The notes beneath the pieces were generated by a model, which was given only the letters and a program-made list of their open reading frames with translations, did not search any database and was not told the DNA's origin. A DNA stretch of 32,695 bases. It comes from Paulinella micropora. Taxonomy: Eukaryota > Cercozoa > Imbricatea > Euglyphida. Made by a program: the position numbers and the translations under genes. The stretch covers positions 1,042,283 through 1,074,977 of the forward strand of contig BJOX01000076.1 in the NCBI GenBank assembly GCA_009731375.1. The letters run 5' to 3'. Positions 1-11,820 of the stretch are shown here, one piece after another. The number at the start of each line of letters is the position of its first letter. Position 1 is the first letter of the stretch.

Positions 1-242
1 GAGGAAGGACGTTGAAGAAAAAGGCAATCTAGGAATGGAGAGTGGGAGGATAAGGAAGAAGAGAAAGAAAAGGAAGCCGTTAGTCCAAGTGTTTTGAGCA
101 CCGTAAGCTTGCGCAAGCTACAATGATGACATTGTATGAGGCCTAAACCCCCACAGGGACCTAGCCCGGGCTATGCAACACTGGACGGCTATGATGGAAT
201 GCAGTCACCAATACGGACTAGAGGAAGATTAGTCCAATTTTA

Positions 243-1444
<1,202 letters not shown>

Positions 1445-1468
1445 TGCATGATTGTGTTGTTGTGTCAG

Positions 1469-1564
1469 GTATTAGTTCAACATGACACAACAGAGGCTGC
1501 TCTCACTATCGCCAAAGACGTGTATGCATCCGACCCACAAGTCCAGGAGGTTTGTTGTGTGTTC

Positions 1565-1633
<69 letters not shown>

Positions 1634-1677
1634 TTATCTATCTATTTATCTATCTATTTATCTATCTATTTATCTAT

Positions 1678-1711
<34 letters not shown>

Positions 1712-1712
1712 G

Positions 1713-1743
<31 letters not shown>

Positions 1744-1801
1744 CTCTATCTATCTATCTATCTATCCATCTATCTACCTACCTACCTTCCTACCTACCTA
1801 C

Positions 1802-1891
<90 letters not shown>

Positions 1892-1969
1892 CTATCTATC
1901 TATCCATCCATCCATCCATCCATCCATCTATCCATCCATCCATCCATCCATCCATCTATCCATCTATCC

Positions 1970-2012
<43 letters not shown>

Positions 2013-2037
2013 CATCCATCCATCCCTCCTTCCATCC

Positions 2038-2073
<36 letters not shown>

Positions 2074-2183
2074 GCCCATTTTTCTAATACGTTACATGGC
2101 TGTGTTATTGCTTCTGGTGCATTAGGAAATGTTTGCGCGCGTATGTATGTATGTATGTATGTATGTATGTATGTATGTATGTA

Positions 2184-2216
<33 letters not shown>

Positions 2217-2465
2217 ATGTATGCCTGTATGTATGTATGTATGTATGTATGTATGTATGATTGTACGTATGAATGTATGTATGTATGTATGCATGTCTCT
2301 CTGTTTCTCTGTATGTATGTATGTTTTCATACATATATATGTATAATATCTACGTATGTGTATCTGCAGCTGGTGGAGAAGTTTCCCAGTCTCACACAGG
2401 CCTTGTCCAAGTTGGGTCTGGACCCCCTAGACTCACAATCTGAACACACGTTCTCCGACTCGTAG
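1469..2465 (+). CDS. Last two exons of an unrecognised protein-coding gene
   Basis: Two coding segments fit a spliced gene. Exon A (1469-1549, 27 codons) follows a TGTGTCAG acceptor and ends GAG before a GTTTGT donor. Exon B (2370-2465) follows TATCTGCAG and ends at a TAG (2463-2465). Both are phase 0, so the frame is kept when the 820-bp intron is removed. The predicted C-terminus is helical, with a [17 protein letters not shown] stretch that resembles helical-repeat (TPR-like) proteins, and ends in a Ser/Asp-rich tail. I do not recognise the protein and the resemblance is weak. The 5' part lies outside the window or beyond the GATA arrays. The intron is almost entirely TATC and GTAT repeat. 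The acceptor and donor motifs, equal phase and stop placement support a real gene; transcript data are lacking. Confidence 0.6.
1566..2290. repeat. Intronic (TATC)n, (TA)n, (ATCC)n and (GTAT)n tracts
   Basis: TATC units run from 1566 to about 2073, with a pure TA tract at about 1850-1887 and ATCC-rich parts on both sides of 1920-2040. A short unique stretch follows, then GTAT units at about 2141-2290. The TATC array is in opposite orientation to the GATA array before the exon at 1469, so the exon is flanked by complementary repeats. Confidence 0.95.
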
Positions 2466-2679
2466 GCGCGTTCTATTAATACACCACCCAAAATTCCGAG
2501 TTTCTGGGGCCACTTTCTGTGTCTTTGCTTCCTGAAAAGCCTGGCCTGTGGTGCCACTTTCACACTCAAAACCCGGAGTTTGAAATCTGGGTGGTGTAGA
2601 ACGGACTTGAGCACAATCGACTCTTGACTTTCATTCGTCTGCACGGTGCGCTAAATACACCTCAGCAGATATTAGTACT

Positions 2680-2951
2680 CACCTGTAAATACTAATACAG
2701 CGGAGGAGATTCAAGTGGTAAAGTCAATAATCAAATTTGAATTAAAAACCAGAATTCACATTAGTTTAATTTAACGGCTATATCCGTCCGCAAATTTTCC
2801 ATCAGCGTAATGATATTAATAAAGTTTACGGGAAATGTTACCCTTACGTTAACACTTATTCGAATTCTGGTTCTTAATTTGAATCTGATGGTAGTCACAG
2901 TCTCTGCCACTTGAACTGATGTCCTCGGCTGTATCGTAGTCACCTGTAAAT
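2680..2951. mobile_element. Foldback (MITE-like) element
   Basis: The segment 2695-2934 is a long imperfect inverted repeat. Its left arm (about 2695-2760) runs through GTGG and ends in AACCAGAATTC. The right arm (about 2863-2934) is the reverse complement with scattered mismatches. Short direct repeats CACCTGTAAAT flank it at 2680-2690 and 2941-2951. There is no coding capacity. A related, more diverged arm occurs at about 3020-3110, and a smaller inverted repeat with GTTCTA...CACCACCC ends spans about 2467-2610. The region therefore looks like a nest of foldback elements. The superfamily is undetermined. Confidence 0.55.
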
Positions 2952-3242
2952 ATATTAATAGCTCAAGACATGCAAGTGGCAAACAACTTTTGGTTTCATT
3001 CTTTTCTCAATCAATACAGTCGAGATGTTAACATTCACGTATCAAGTCGACTACCATCAGGCTCGGATTCAAGTTAACAACCAGAATACAAATTTCGCTC
3101 GATTTCAACCTATCAACGGTAACAACTTGATTTAAGTCAAGTTTCCGGCGCAAACAGTGCTGGTGTGGTCAGGCCTGAGAATCAAGTTGATGACAATTCT
3201 GAGTTTTGTTATATATCGATTTACAATATATTTGAGAGGCGA

Positions 3243-3475
3243 ACAATATATATAAACATCCTGTCTGAATTGCTGTAAATTCATGACGCGTAGGTCAGAC
3301 TTATTAATACTGTCAATTTATGACTCCGTGTACGAGACAGAATTTTTGACATTTCTCGACCTAACAGTAAACAATTTATATAAAACATCCGGCCTGAATT
3401 GCTGTAAATTCATGACGTGTAGGTCAGAATTACTGTAAATGTATGATGTACGAGACAGAATTACTAACTTCTCTA
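3243..3475. repeat. Two-copy tandem repeat of about 110-128 bp
   Basis: The two units start at about 3243 and 3369. Both contain GAATTGCTGTAAATTCATGA, then GTAGGTCAGA, then GTACGAGACAGAATT, with small indels between them. Nothing coding is visible in 3120-3780. Confidence 0.7.
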
Positions 3476-3774
3476 CATAGAATTACTTGACAATCCCTAA
3501 GACATTAATACGAACATGCTGAGCATGTCATGTAAAGTCCGTGTCACCCGTCTCTGGTCTGAATGTTTTATTACGAACTAAAAGTTTATCTTGAATCAGC
3601 GGGGCAGAGCGACTTGAAAAGATGCGCATATAAATATGACTGTCAGATTAATTCTGCCAGGCCCAGTTGCCCACATATGGGGCCACAAAAGAAAAACAGA
3701 AGGTGTAATTCGTTAAATATAATTCTATAAGAGGCGCCTCAATATGTACAATTCTGAGACAGAGCTAACATGGC

Positions 3775-3777
<3 letters not shown>

Positions 3778-3819
<42 letters not shown>
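3778..3819. repeat. (GA)n microsatellite
   Basis: About 21 perfect GA units in otherwise unique sequence. Confidence 0.95.
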
Positions 3820-3825
<6 letters not shown>

Positions 3826-4007
3826 TTAGAAGCAGTCTGTAGTGTACAGTGCTAACAAGTCATCTGTCGATGATTGATGGCGAGGAGAGATGCGAGGTCA
3901 AGGTTCGATCATGGCATAGCTAGATAAGGGACAGGGACAGCAGAAGTACCAGTTGGGAACATAGCTGTGTGCATAAGAGAAGCTAGCTGTCGACCGCTGC
4001 AGGGAAG

Positions 4008-4087
4008 ATGGCTGAGACGCGAGTCAGTTCGACATTCGCACGGCTTGGTGAAAGTGCACCACTAGTTGTACCAAAAGGTGACAACAG
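4008..4087 (+). CDS. Candidate first coding exon (weak)
   Basis: An ATG in a good context (GAAGATGG) opens a frame continuing to 4286. A splice donor CAG/GTGCGT at 4087/4088 would end a first exon of 26 codons plus two bases. The frame beyond it is low-complexity and basic. No downstream exon was found, so this may be a chance ORF; no family resemblance is visible. Confidence 0.22.
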
Positions 4088-4526
4088 GTGCGTGGATAAG
4101 ACTGAGTCATCGGCTGCAGGTCAGATGCCCGAGCGAGGTCAAGCTGGAACATCGCAAGGCAAGAAAAGGGAAGTCAAGAGACAAAAGGTGACCGCAAAGA
4201 GAGCAGTCGTGCGATTGACCCAGATGCGAGGTGCGAGTGGTTGCAGCGTTGGCTGTGTGCGTGTTTGGGTTCTCATTTGTCAGTGATTGTGTCTGTGCCT
4301 TGCGGTATGGCCAAGTTTCGAGCACGTTCACATCCTATGGCTAGATACGAGAGAGGAAGAATGCAGTCAGAATAGGGGATTTTCGAACACCACACGCAGC
4401 GTAGACAACGGCCCCAACGTCATGGTACTTTGCAAAAAGAAGGGTGCGGGCGTGACATGTACGTTGGATAGACTGTCACTCTACTGTGGCACGTCCTGCT
4501 TGACATCGAGAAAACTAAGCAAGTAC

Positions 4527-5027
4527 TTAAGCAGCATTCGTTTCGCTTGTTCTGCGCGGCGACTCTCGGTGCACATAGATGTGGTCATGTTCTACTGCAC
4601 GCTGTAATTCTTCCTCGGTAACAGGTTGAGGATCGTATCCGAACTTCAGCCAGAAAATGGCCTCGAGAAAATCCATAGCTTCCCGCTTGCTAGGTGCTTG
4701 GAGATAAACAGTCTTAATTGTGAGAAAATAGAGTGAGATGGTTCTCGTTCCGTCAGCATCTCCCAGCTCAACTGTCTTGCTTCCAAAGCAGGCTCCGCGC
4801 ATGTGTGTGAAAGGAACACAACAAACATTTCCCATGCTATGAAACCGAATGAACTTCAAATCTCTTGAGAAGGACACGCGAAGACGCTGGTGCTCTCTCA
4901 AGCTGTTGTCCACGTCTTTGAACCTTGTGAAGCCAATGTCAAGGCGTTTCCGAAGAAACCTTCGGATAGATGCCCACGATGCTTTCCTTTCCGGCTCTGC
5001 TGTTCTCACGTTATCCAACGCAGTCAT
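4527..5027 (-). CDS. Hypothetical protein, 166 aa, possibly PH-like
   Basis: An uninterrupted minus-strand frame has balanced amino-acid composition, unlike the repeat-derived frames around it. The N-terminal 60 residues are basic. Residues about 50-130 alternate predicted strands (LRVSFS, LKFIRFHS, TVELGDADG, TISLYFLTIKTVYLQA) and end in a helix SKREAMDFLEAIFW. Seven strands capped by a C-terminal helix is the layout of a pleckstrin-homology domain, but this is inference from pattern only. An acidic helix and a charged tail follow. The start is the first ATG of the frame. It could be one exon of a larger gene, because the final residues are rich in charged and polar positions and do not look like a domain end. 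Confidence 0.5.
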   Translation of the reverse strand: MTALDNVRTAEPERKASWASIRRFLRKRLDIGFTRFKDVDNSLREHQRLRVSFSRDLKFIRFHSMGNVCCVPFTHMRGACFGSKTVELGDADGTRTISLYFLTIKTVYLQAPSKREAMDFLEAIFWLKFGYDPQPVTEEELQRAVEHDHIYVHRESPRRTSETNAA

Positions 5028-5365
5028 TTTTCAGTTTTTGTTCTCGTGGGGGTAAAATTCAGAGGGAAATGAGATCTCCTTGACCATTGCGTGCTCACAC
5101 GTTGACCATTGAGTAAAGAAGGGTGCGAATTCCAACCGACCCCCCGGGTGAGACGGTGTTTTTTTTTCTGGGTTTGTTTTGTTTGCTCCAACTGGTTAGT
5201 TTTGTTGAGTTGATTTGTTTGCTGGGTTGGTTAGCCTCTCTGGTTTGGTTGCCTTGGTTCATCATCCATGTTGCCGAGCCCAACTTTTCACTTGTCAATG
5301 GTCATGAAGGTTGTGGGTGGGGCGCTGGAGTATCGCCTAGCCCAACTTTGTCTGTGTGTTATGTG

Positions 5366-5507
5366 GACTATGTATGTGTATGTATGTGTATGTACATATG
5401 TATGTATGTGTATGTATGTATGTATGTATGTATGTATGTATGTATGATATATGATATATGATATATGTATATATGTATGTATGAGTATGTTGTATGTATG
5501 TACATAC

Positions 5508-5538
<31 letters not shown>

Positions 5539-5875
5539 TGTATGTATGTATGCCACGGTATGTACGTATGTATGTATGCATTATGTATGTATGTATGTAT
5601 GTACATATGAGTCATATGTATGTATGTACATATGTATGTGTGTATGTATGTATATATGTATGTATGTATGCATGTATATATGTACATATGTATGTATGCA
5701 TGTACATGTATGTACATGTATGTTATGTATGTTATGTATGTTATGTATGTTATGTAATGTATGTAATGTATGTTATGTATGTAATGTATGTAATCCATGT
5801 TATGTATGTTATGTATGTTATGTATGTTATGTATGTTATGTGTGTAATGTATGTTATGTATGTACATATGTATGA
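5366..5875. repeat. (TATG)n array with 9-10 bp higher-order units
   Basis: TATG/ATGT units with ACAT interruptions. From about 5718 to 5870 the array changes to TATGT-TATG and TAATG-TATG units of 9-10 bp, which points to secondary amplification. The bases 5040-5365 are unique sequence with no gene that I can support. Confidence 0.95.
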
Positions 5876-6176
5876 TCGATATCTATCGATTGATCGATTG
5901 ATCGATCGATCGATCGATCGATGGATGGATCTATCTATCTATCGATCGATCGATCTATCAATGTACCGACTTATAGATCGATCCGTCGATCGAACGATTA
6001 CGTTCGAACGATGGAACGATCGAACAATCGAACGAACGATTGAACGATCGCGATGGCCTAATAGTCCGATAGATCGAACGATCACTGTCATTCGATCCTT
6101 CGATCTGTCGTTCCATGGTTCGATACATCATACGACCGCGATTCCATGACTGATGTATCGAACGACCGCGATCAAT
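5876..6176. repeat. (ATCG)n array decaying into a GAACGATCG-rich tract
   Basis: GATC/ATCG tetramers start abruptly after the TATG array and mix with ATCT. From 5985 they decay into irregular pieces with GAACGATCG-like words before a GATA array begins at about 6177. The CpG-bearing tetramer is unusual next to CpG-free GATA and TATG arrays. Confidence 0.85.
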
Positions 6177-6419
<243 letters not shown>

Positions 6420-7294
6420 TGTTTGGTCTATCAGCTCTGCATATCCGAAGACATAGGCATCCATTCCACCCCGCCTCCAGACGGAGGCTGGGTAGCGGGC
6501 TGGGAGGAAGCACTAAGCTTAGAATGTATGCAGTCTGACGGTTCTACGACCCTCCCTGGCTAGAGGGCCGTAAAACCAACCCAGACACGTGTCCGCCATC
6601 ACGTGCCAAGGCTCGGGCCCAAGGGGTACACCAACCCTCGAGCTTCATCCAAGGCGACCACTTTCGTGGCGGCCGGACTATACCTTAAGATCTCCCTGCT
6701 TATGTGCCTACCCGCACACAGGAAGATCCCACTCCCGTCTAGTCTCTGAACCTTTCCCATTTGTCAGGACACCACTGGGTAGTGGCGACGGAGGACTACC
6801 GGGCCAGCTGCAGCGGTGACATAAGTGGGCCGACGTCGAGAGTAGTGGCCATTTGCCATATCCACTGGTCACTAAACTCACGTCGGAACACCAAGTCAGT
6901 CCAAGGCAGCCAATCAGAGGTAGTCGTACCGAGTAGGAGCCATGCGCGGGGTTGGCCTGACAAGAAGGGACTTGGCTGCGGGTTACCCATTATTCCCTGC
7001 GTGGCCATATCCTTCGAGTTTTTACCATCCGACGAGCGTTACCTCGACTGCTGCACCTTGCGGTTTCCCGCAGGCCGCGGTATCGAAGGCTCTTAGGGCT
7101 TTCCCGAACAGTTTGAGAGTGTATCGAGGGCCGATGAAGGGTAGTCATCAGCCCTGGCCAGTCACGCTGCACCAGCTGCGACTGCAAAAACAGCTGGTGA
7201 AGGGCTGAAGGAGATAGATAGATCGACCCCCAGGCTGTAGGTGCCAGTGGGTCGAGTCCAACTCCGGGATGCAGTTTACCGTCATGCCCAGGAC

Positions 7295-7296
<2 letters not shown>
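6420..7296 (-). mobile_element. Possible 3' end of a retroelement with a TATC tail
   Basis: This 880-bp block is GC-richer than its surroundings and is bounded on both sides by GATA arrays. Read on the minus strand it runs directly into (TATC)n at its low-coordinate end. The last 50 bp before that array recur at about 21812-21862, also beside a GATA array, with roughly 80% identity. A dispersed sequence that always ends in the same simple repeat is the pattern of a non-LTR retrotransposon or SINE 3' end. No reverse transcriptase or endonuclease frame is visible here; short ORFs on both strands look random. The family is undetermined. Confidence 0.35.
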
Positions 7297-7377
<81 letters not shown>

Positions 7378-7382
7378 TAGAC

Positions 7383-7480
<98 letters not shown>

Positions 7481-7551
7481 TACATAGATACATAGATACA
7501 TTAATACATTAATACATAGATACATAGATACATAGATACATAGATAGATAC

Positions 7552-7608
<57 letters not shown>

Positions 7609-7614
7609 AGATAG

Positions 7615-7694
<80 letters not shown>
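7297..7694. repeat. (GATA)n with GACA and CATAGATA variants
   Basis: GATA units run at 7297-7480 with a GACA cluster near 7364-7386. CATAGATA and TTAATACA octamers follow to about 7555, then GATA again to 7694. Confidence 0.96.
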
Positions 7695-7695
<1 letters not shown>

Positions 7696-7757
7696 GAGAT
7701 ATCGACTAATGTCAGAAAAAAGGAGCTTCTGATTTCGTCAACCAAGGAAGTCTGTGG

Positions 7758-8225
7758 NNNNNNNNNNNNNNNNNNNNNNNNNNNNNNNNNNNNNNNNNNN
7801 NNNNNNNNNNNNNNNNNNNNNNNNNNNNNNNNNNNNNNNNNNNNNNNNNNNNNNNNNNNNNNNNNNNNNNNNNNNNNNNNNNNNNNNNNNNNNNNNNNNN
7901 NNNNNNNNNNNNNNNNNNNNNNNNNNNNNNNNNNNNNNNNNNNNNNNNNNNNNNNNNNNNNNNNNNNNNNNNNNNNNNNNNNNNNNNNNNNNNNNNNNNN
8001 NNNNNNNNNNNNNNNNNNNNNNNNNNNNNNNNNNNNNNNNNNNNNNNNNNNNNNNNNNNNNNNNNNNNNNNNNNNNNNNNNNNNNNNNNNNNNNNNNNNN
8101 NNNNNNNNNNNNNNNNNNNNNNNNNNNNNNNNNNNNNNNNNNNNNNNNNNNNNNNNNNNNNNNNNNNNNNNNNNNNNNNNNNNNNNNNNNNNNNNNNNNN
8201 NNNNNNNNNNNNNNNNNNNNNNNNN
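7758..8225. other. Assembly gap, 468 N
   Basis: Unknown bases. The right edge (8226-8279) is a nearly pure A tract, followed by (CA)n at 8280-8301 and GAA-rich sequence to about 8380, so the missing part is probably low-complexity. Frames spanning the gap have no meaning. Confidence 0.99.
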
Positions 8226-8237
8226 AAAAAAAAAAAA

Positions 8238-8293
<56 letters not shown>

Positions 8294-8400
8294 CACACAC
8301 AGACACACACAGAGGAAAAAAAAGAAAAGAAAGAAAAGAAGAAAGAAGAAGAAAGAAGAAGAAAGAAGAAAAAAGAAGGTAAAACTAAATGGAAATGCAT

Positions 8401-8695
8401 TACCAGTATAGTTTATCGCGAAGAAATTTCCGCCTTATCAAAGTTATTACAGTGCCGCGCTAGTAACTTAATTATAACTCAATGTATTTTATCACCGTTC
8501 GACTGAGGCCTCAAGTTCTAATAGTATTAACACTTCAATTGCTTAGCTAAGAATACTATGCTGTACACACTGCCTGTTCAAGTTATTAATATCATTATAC
8601 AACTTTTTTTCCTATTCAACTTTTTGAATTTGATTTTTTTTTTTTTTTTTTAGAGTGATAGTTTAAATAAATTTTTTACGCAAACACTGTTGTTT
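8401..8695. other. Unique AT-rich sequence, no gene seen
   Basis: The stretch contains a T tract at about 8634-8652 and no supported frame, RNA gene or repeat. It ends at the LTR-like repeat that starts at 8696. Confidence 0.5.
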
Positions 8696-9116
8696 TGTTG
8701 GTTATATTCAAAAGATATCATTTAATGCAAGCCGGGGTAGATTAGGTTATTTTCAGAGTGCTTGGAATTGGATGGATATATCCAATTCCAAGCACTCTGA
8801 AAATAACCTAATCTTCCTCCTCTGCAAAGAGAGGAAACCAGTATGGTGGGAAAATGTAGGAGACTGTCAGAGCCAAGCAACAAAAAGGAAACAGAGAGCC
8901 ATTTCCCAATGTCCGCCCTAACGATAATATTATCCTGCGTAAAAAGGTAGTACCGGTTACTTGTCTTAATATTATCGTTTTCAACCAGCTCAAAGTATAT
9001 AGTAATATATAAAAACGGATATAACCCGGCATATCTTGACGAGATATAGCTCATCTATACATCACTGTGTATAGGGGTATTGAAAAAGGTCGCATATTTA
9101 CCTATCTGCGCCTACA
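8696..9116 (-). mobile_element. Solo LTR-like repeat, copy 1
   Basis: On the minus strand this copy starts TGTAGGCGCAGATAGG and ends ACCAACA, the TG...CA form of an LTR. It matches 9649-10026 closely along its length, and 19463-19806 in part. A TATATA-type stretch lies near 9000-9010. Compared with copy 2 it is about 43 bp longer, because 8740-8813 holds a near-perfect inverted repeat with 33-bp arms and an 8-bp spacer. No internal retroelement sequence borders it, so it is called solo. No target duplication is evident. Confidence 0.65.
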
Positions 9117-9188
9117 CATGTGTGTATACACACACACACACACACATGCCATGTACACACACACACACACACACGCACACACATACAT

Positions 9189-9230
<42 letters not shown>

Positions 9231-9293
9231 ATCTCTTATTCACTCCGAGTCTCACTGGATTCACTTCATCCGATTCTTGTGTGTGTGTGGCAC

Positions 9294-9361
<68 letters not shown>

Positions 9362-9422
9362 ACAGTGTGTGTGTGTGTGTGTGTTTGTACATATATTAAT
9401 ACACGTACATTTGTGTGTGTAC

Positions 9423-9457
<35 letters not shown>

Positions 9458-9491
9458 AGGTTCTCTCTCTCTCTCTCCGAGGCTCTCTTTC

Positions 9492-9530
<39 letters not shown>

Positions 9531-9555
9531 CTCTCTCTCTCTCTCTCTCTCTCCT

Positions 9556-9589
<34 letters not shown>

Positions 9590-9594
9590 AGGCT

Positions 9595-9648
<54 letters not shown>
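9117..9648. repeat. (CA)n, (GT)n and (CT)n microsatellites
   Basis: CA units at about 9125-9230, GT units at about 9279-9395 and CT units at about 9425-9648 lie between two LTR copies. Short GAGG-containing islands (CTCCGAGG) recur inside the CT part. Confidence 0.96.
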
Positions 9649-9650
<2 letters not shown>

Positions 9651-10026
9651 TCGGTTATAATCAAAAGATATTATTTAATGCAAGCCGGGTCTATATCCAC
9701 TCAATTCCAAGCACTCTGAAAATAACCTAATCTTCCTCCTCTGCAAAAGAGAGGAAACCAGTATGGTGGGAAAATGTAGGAGATTGTCAGAGCCAAGCAA
9801 CAAAAAGGAAACAAAGAGCCATTTCCCAATGTCCGCCCTAACGATAATATTATCCGGCGTAAAAAGGTAGTACCGGTTACTTGTCTTAATATTATCGTTT
9901 TCAACCGGCTCAAAAGTATATAAATAAAACATATATAACCATATCTTGACGAGATATAGCTCATCTATACATCACTGTGTATAGGGATATAAGAAAAGGT
10001 CGCATGTTTACCTATCTGCGCCTACA
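9649..10026 (-). repeat. 3' LTR of the gypsy-like element, copy 2
   Basis: 378 bp; on the minus strand it begins TGTAGGCGCAG and ends ACCGACA. Directly before it, on the minus strand, the internal sequence ends in a G-rich run (reverse complement of the CCCCCC at 10029-10034), which suits a polypurine tract. A TATATAAATA-type stretch lies near 9916-9926. It is nearly identical to copy 1 except that it lacks the inverted duplication seen there. Confidence 0.65.
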
Positions 10027-11140
10027 ATCCCCCCGGGCCCTCTTCGCTGCTTACCGTCCGGCTTCGGTGCCAGCCGAACCGGTGATCGGTATTCCGACCA
10101 TGACGGTTCTCTAAGCCGTTTGGCTAGCATGTCTTGGATCATCTCTTCACAGATCGGTTCCTCTTTGTAGCTGAGGCGCGATCCGCGGAGACGAGGCATC
10201 GTCTGCCTCACCTGTCGCTCTATCTTGGCCCGCAGCAGTGTGTGTCACGCCGCCTGCTACAAGTGGTCCGAAGAGGGTTTTGTTTTTCAGAAACTGAGCC
10301 TTGAGATCCCGAACAAAGTCTGGTGACCCTGACTGTCGTGCCACGACTTCGTCGATTATCTCTTCGACCGGTTTCTGTCTTTCGGGTCGTCCGGGTACTA
10401 AAATAGAGTCCGGATCCTCAACCTCATCCTTCGCGTCCCTGCCCGGGTATCGCGTGGTTGATTGGTTGTCCCATGTTGCGAATTCCTGAAGCTCTACTAT
10501 CATGTCAGCGTATTGTTTAGCTGCCGATTTGTGATAGACCCCGGAAAAATCTGGAAAGCAAGTTCCCGCATGTCATCAACCTTTCGGGTCAGTAGTCTGG
10601 TCCTGTATGCCAGACCGTCCTGTACTGATCCGAGCCGGAAGGCCATCAGCGGTTTTGCCTGTCGACTGGGTATCGGTATCGGGTCATCGATCACCCTATC
10701 CAATACACCCCTCCACCATATCACGGTGGGGTGTATCGGGAGTATGATGGTAATGTCTTCACCGATCCAACCTATCAGCCAAGAGTTTCGGTACCTTCGA
10801 TAGGCTCTCGGGCTGGATGGGTTCCGATCCCTTATACAATTGTCGTAGCTTTTCCATGACATTGTCACGAGTCATCCTCTGTCAGGCGTTTAGACGCATG
10901 GAAATCTAGACGGGACTTGACCTTTATGAATTCGTGTGGTTGCCTCTGCCCGCCTCCATAGAGGTAGGTTTGGTCAAACCCGTGCCACGATTCCTCCTGC
11001 TTCCGTAGGAGCAAGATCTGGGCCTCTCGTTTTGCTGTTAAATCCTCGAAGCCCGCCCATGGGCCGGTCAACTCCGGGACATAAACATTAATGTATACCC
11101 ATGCTGTGCCAGCGGGCGTTACACGTTGCTGCGCATGCAT
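10027..11140 (-). pseudogene. pol fragment: pre-RT linker and start of reverse transcriptase
   Basis: Four overlapping minus-strand frames (11140-10865, 10868-10500, 10503-10147, 10211-10008) form one broken coding region. The third contains a FLKNKTLFGPL...GGVTHT segment, the usual linker just before RT in gypsy-type Pol. The fourth has RLRGSRLSYKEEP, a helix EEMIQDMLAKRLREPS, and SEYRSPVRLAPKPDGKQR, matching the N-terminal fingers region of gypsy RT (the LxxGxIxPSxSxxxSPVxLVxKKDGxxR pattern). The catalytic YxDD region, RNase H and integrase are absent. The shift between the last two frames is visible just after THT. RT identity is secure; the upstream 11140-10500 part is assigned by position only. 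Confidence 0.7.
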
Positions 11141-11202
11141 ATGTCCGTGTATAATGCGGTATGGGTGGTGCGGGAGGGATCAAAGTCACCTGTGCCCTTC
11201 CC

Positions 11203-11820
11203 CTATACGTAATAATCATCTTGCGGACGGTCCGGGCTGGGGTTAAGTATAGGGTACTCCGACACATGGCGTCCCTTTCCATACTTAATAACATCCTGAC
11301 CCAAGAGGAGCTGCGCTTCCATCATCTTGAGGTCAGGCTTGCCCAGCACTATTGTACCAGGGAAATCCTGCACAACCAATACATGTATGGTGTATGTCAT
11401 GCCAGTCGGGAATTCCACCGTCATCGCTAGGCGACCTATAATCGCACTGCGTCCGTCGTTGGCCCCGCGGATATATCCGAGTTTCCCATCGCGCGTGAAA
11501 TTGAATGATTTACCGTATTTATCGATAAATCTACGACCTGCGAACGTGATCTGTGCCATACTGTCGTTACCTGTGTCCAGGTGGGCGTTGAGTTCCCGCC
11601 AATATAGTCGGGTGTAACTCATGTCCCTTGCCTCCGCTGCCGGGAGGTCCTGGGGTTCGGCTACCGACGTCAAAGCTTGTCGCAGTTCAATCTCCGCATA
11701 GCGTTGCGCCATTCGGCGTCTCTCATCTCCAAGCTTGTCCGGGTCAACCAAGGGTGATAGCCCCATCTGGCTAACCACCGCCAGAGCTACGCTTGGGCCG
11801 TCTCGCGGGCCCGGAAGCAC
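11203..11820 (-). pseudogene. Retropepsin (aspartic protease) domain of gypsy-like element
   Basis: The 205-aa frame carries the active-site triad LDTGND (Asp82-Thr-Gly) near the middle. About 75 residues later comes IVLGKPDL, the equivalent of the hydrophobic-hydrophobic-Gly (ILG) motif that closes the retropepsin fold. Between them are strands such as GRLAMTVEFPTG and YTIHVLVVQDFPG. Retropepsins cut the Gag-Pol polyprotein and act as dimers. The frame has no dedicated start; it would be part of a polyprotein and is now cut off from its neighbours by frameshifts. The region 11821-12387 has no supported frame. Confidence 0.7.

Noticed and set aside
2064-2334. Thr-Tyr-Ile-His and Met-Tyr-Val-Cys repeat ORFs
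   Set aside because: Artefacts of TATG/ATGT microsatellites, as at 5288-5875 and 21993-22420.
7509-8506. ORFs spanning the N gaps (also near 15803-16201 and 22563-23489)
   Set aside because: They exist only because unknown bases were treated as open codons.
8722-9054. A roughly 90-110 aa minus-strand ORF recurring in all three LTR copies
   Set aside because: It lies wholly inside the LTR; its repetition follows from LTR identity, and the frame is damaged differently in each copy.
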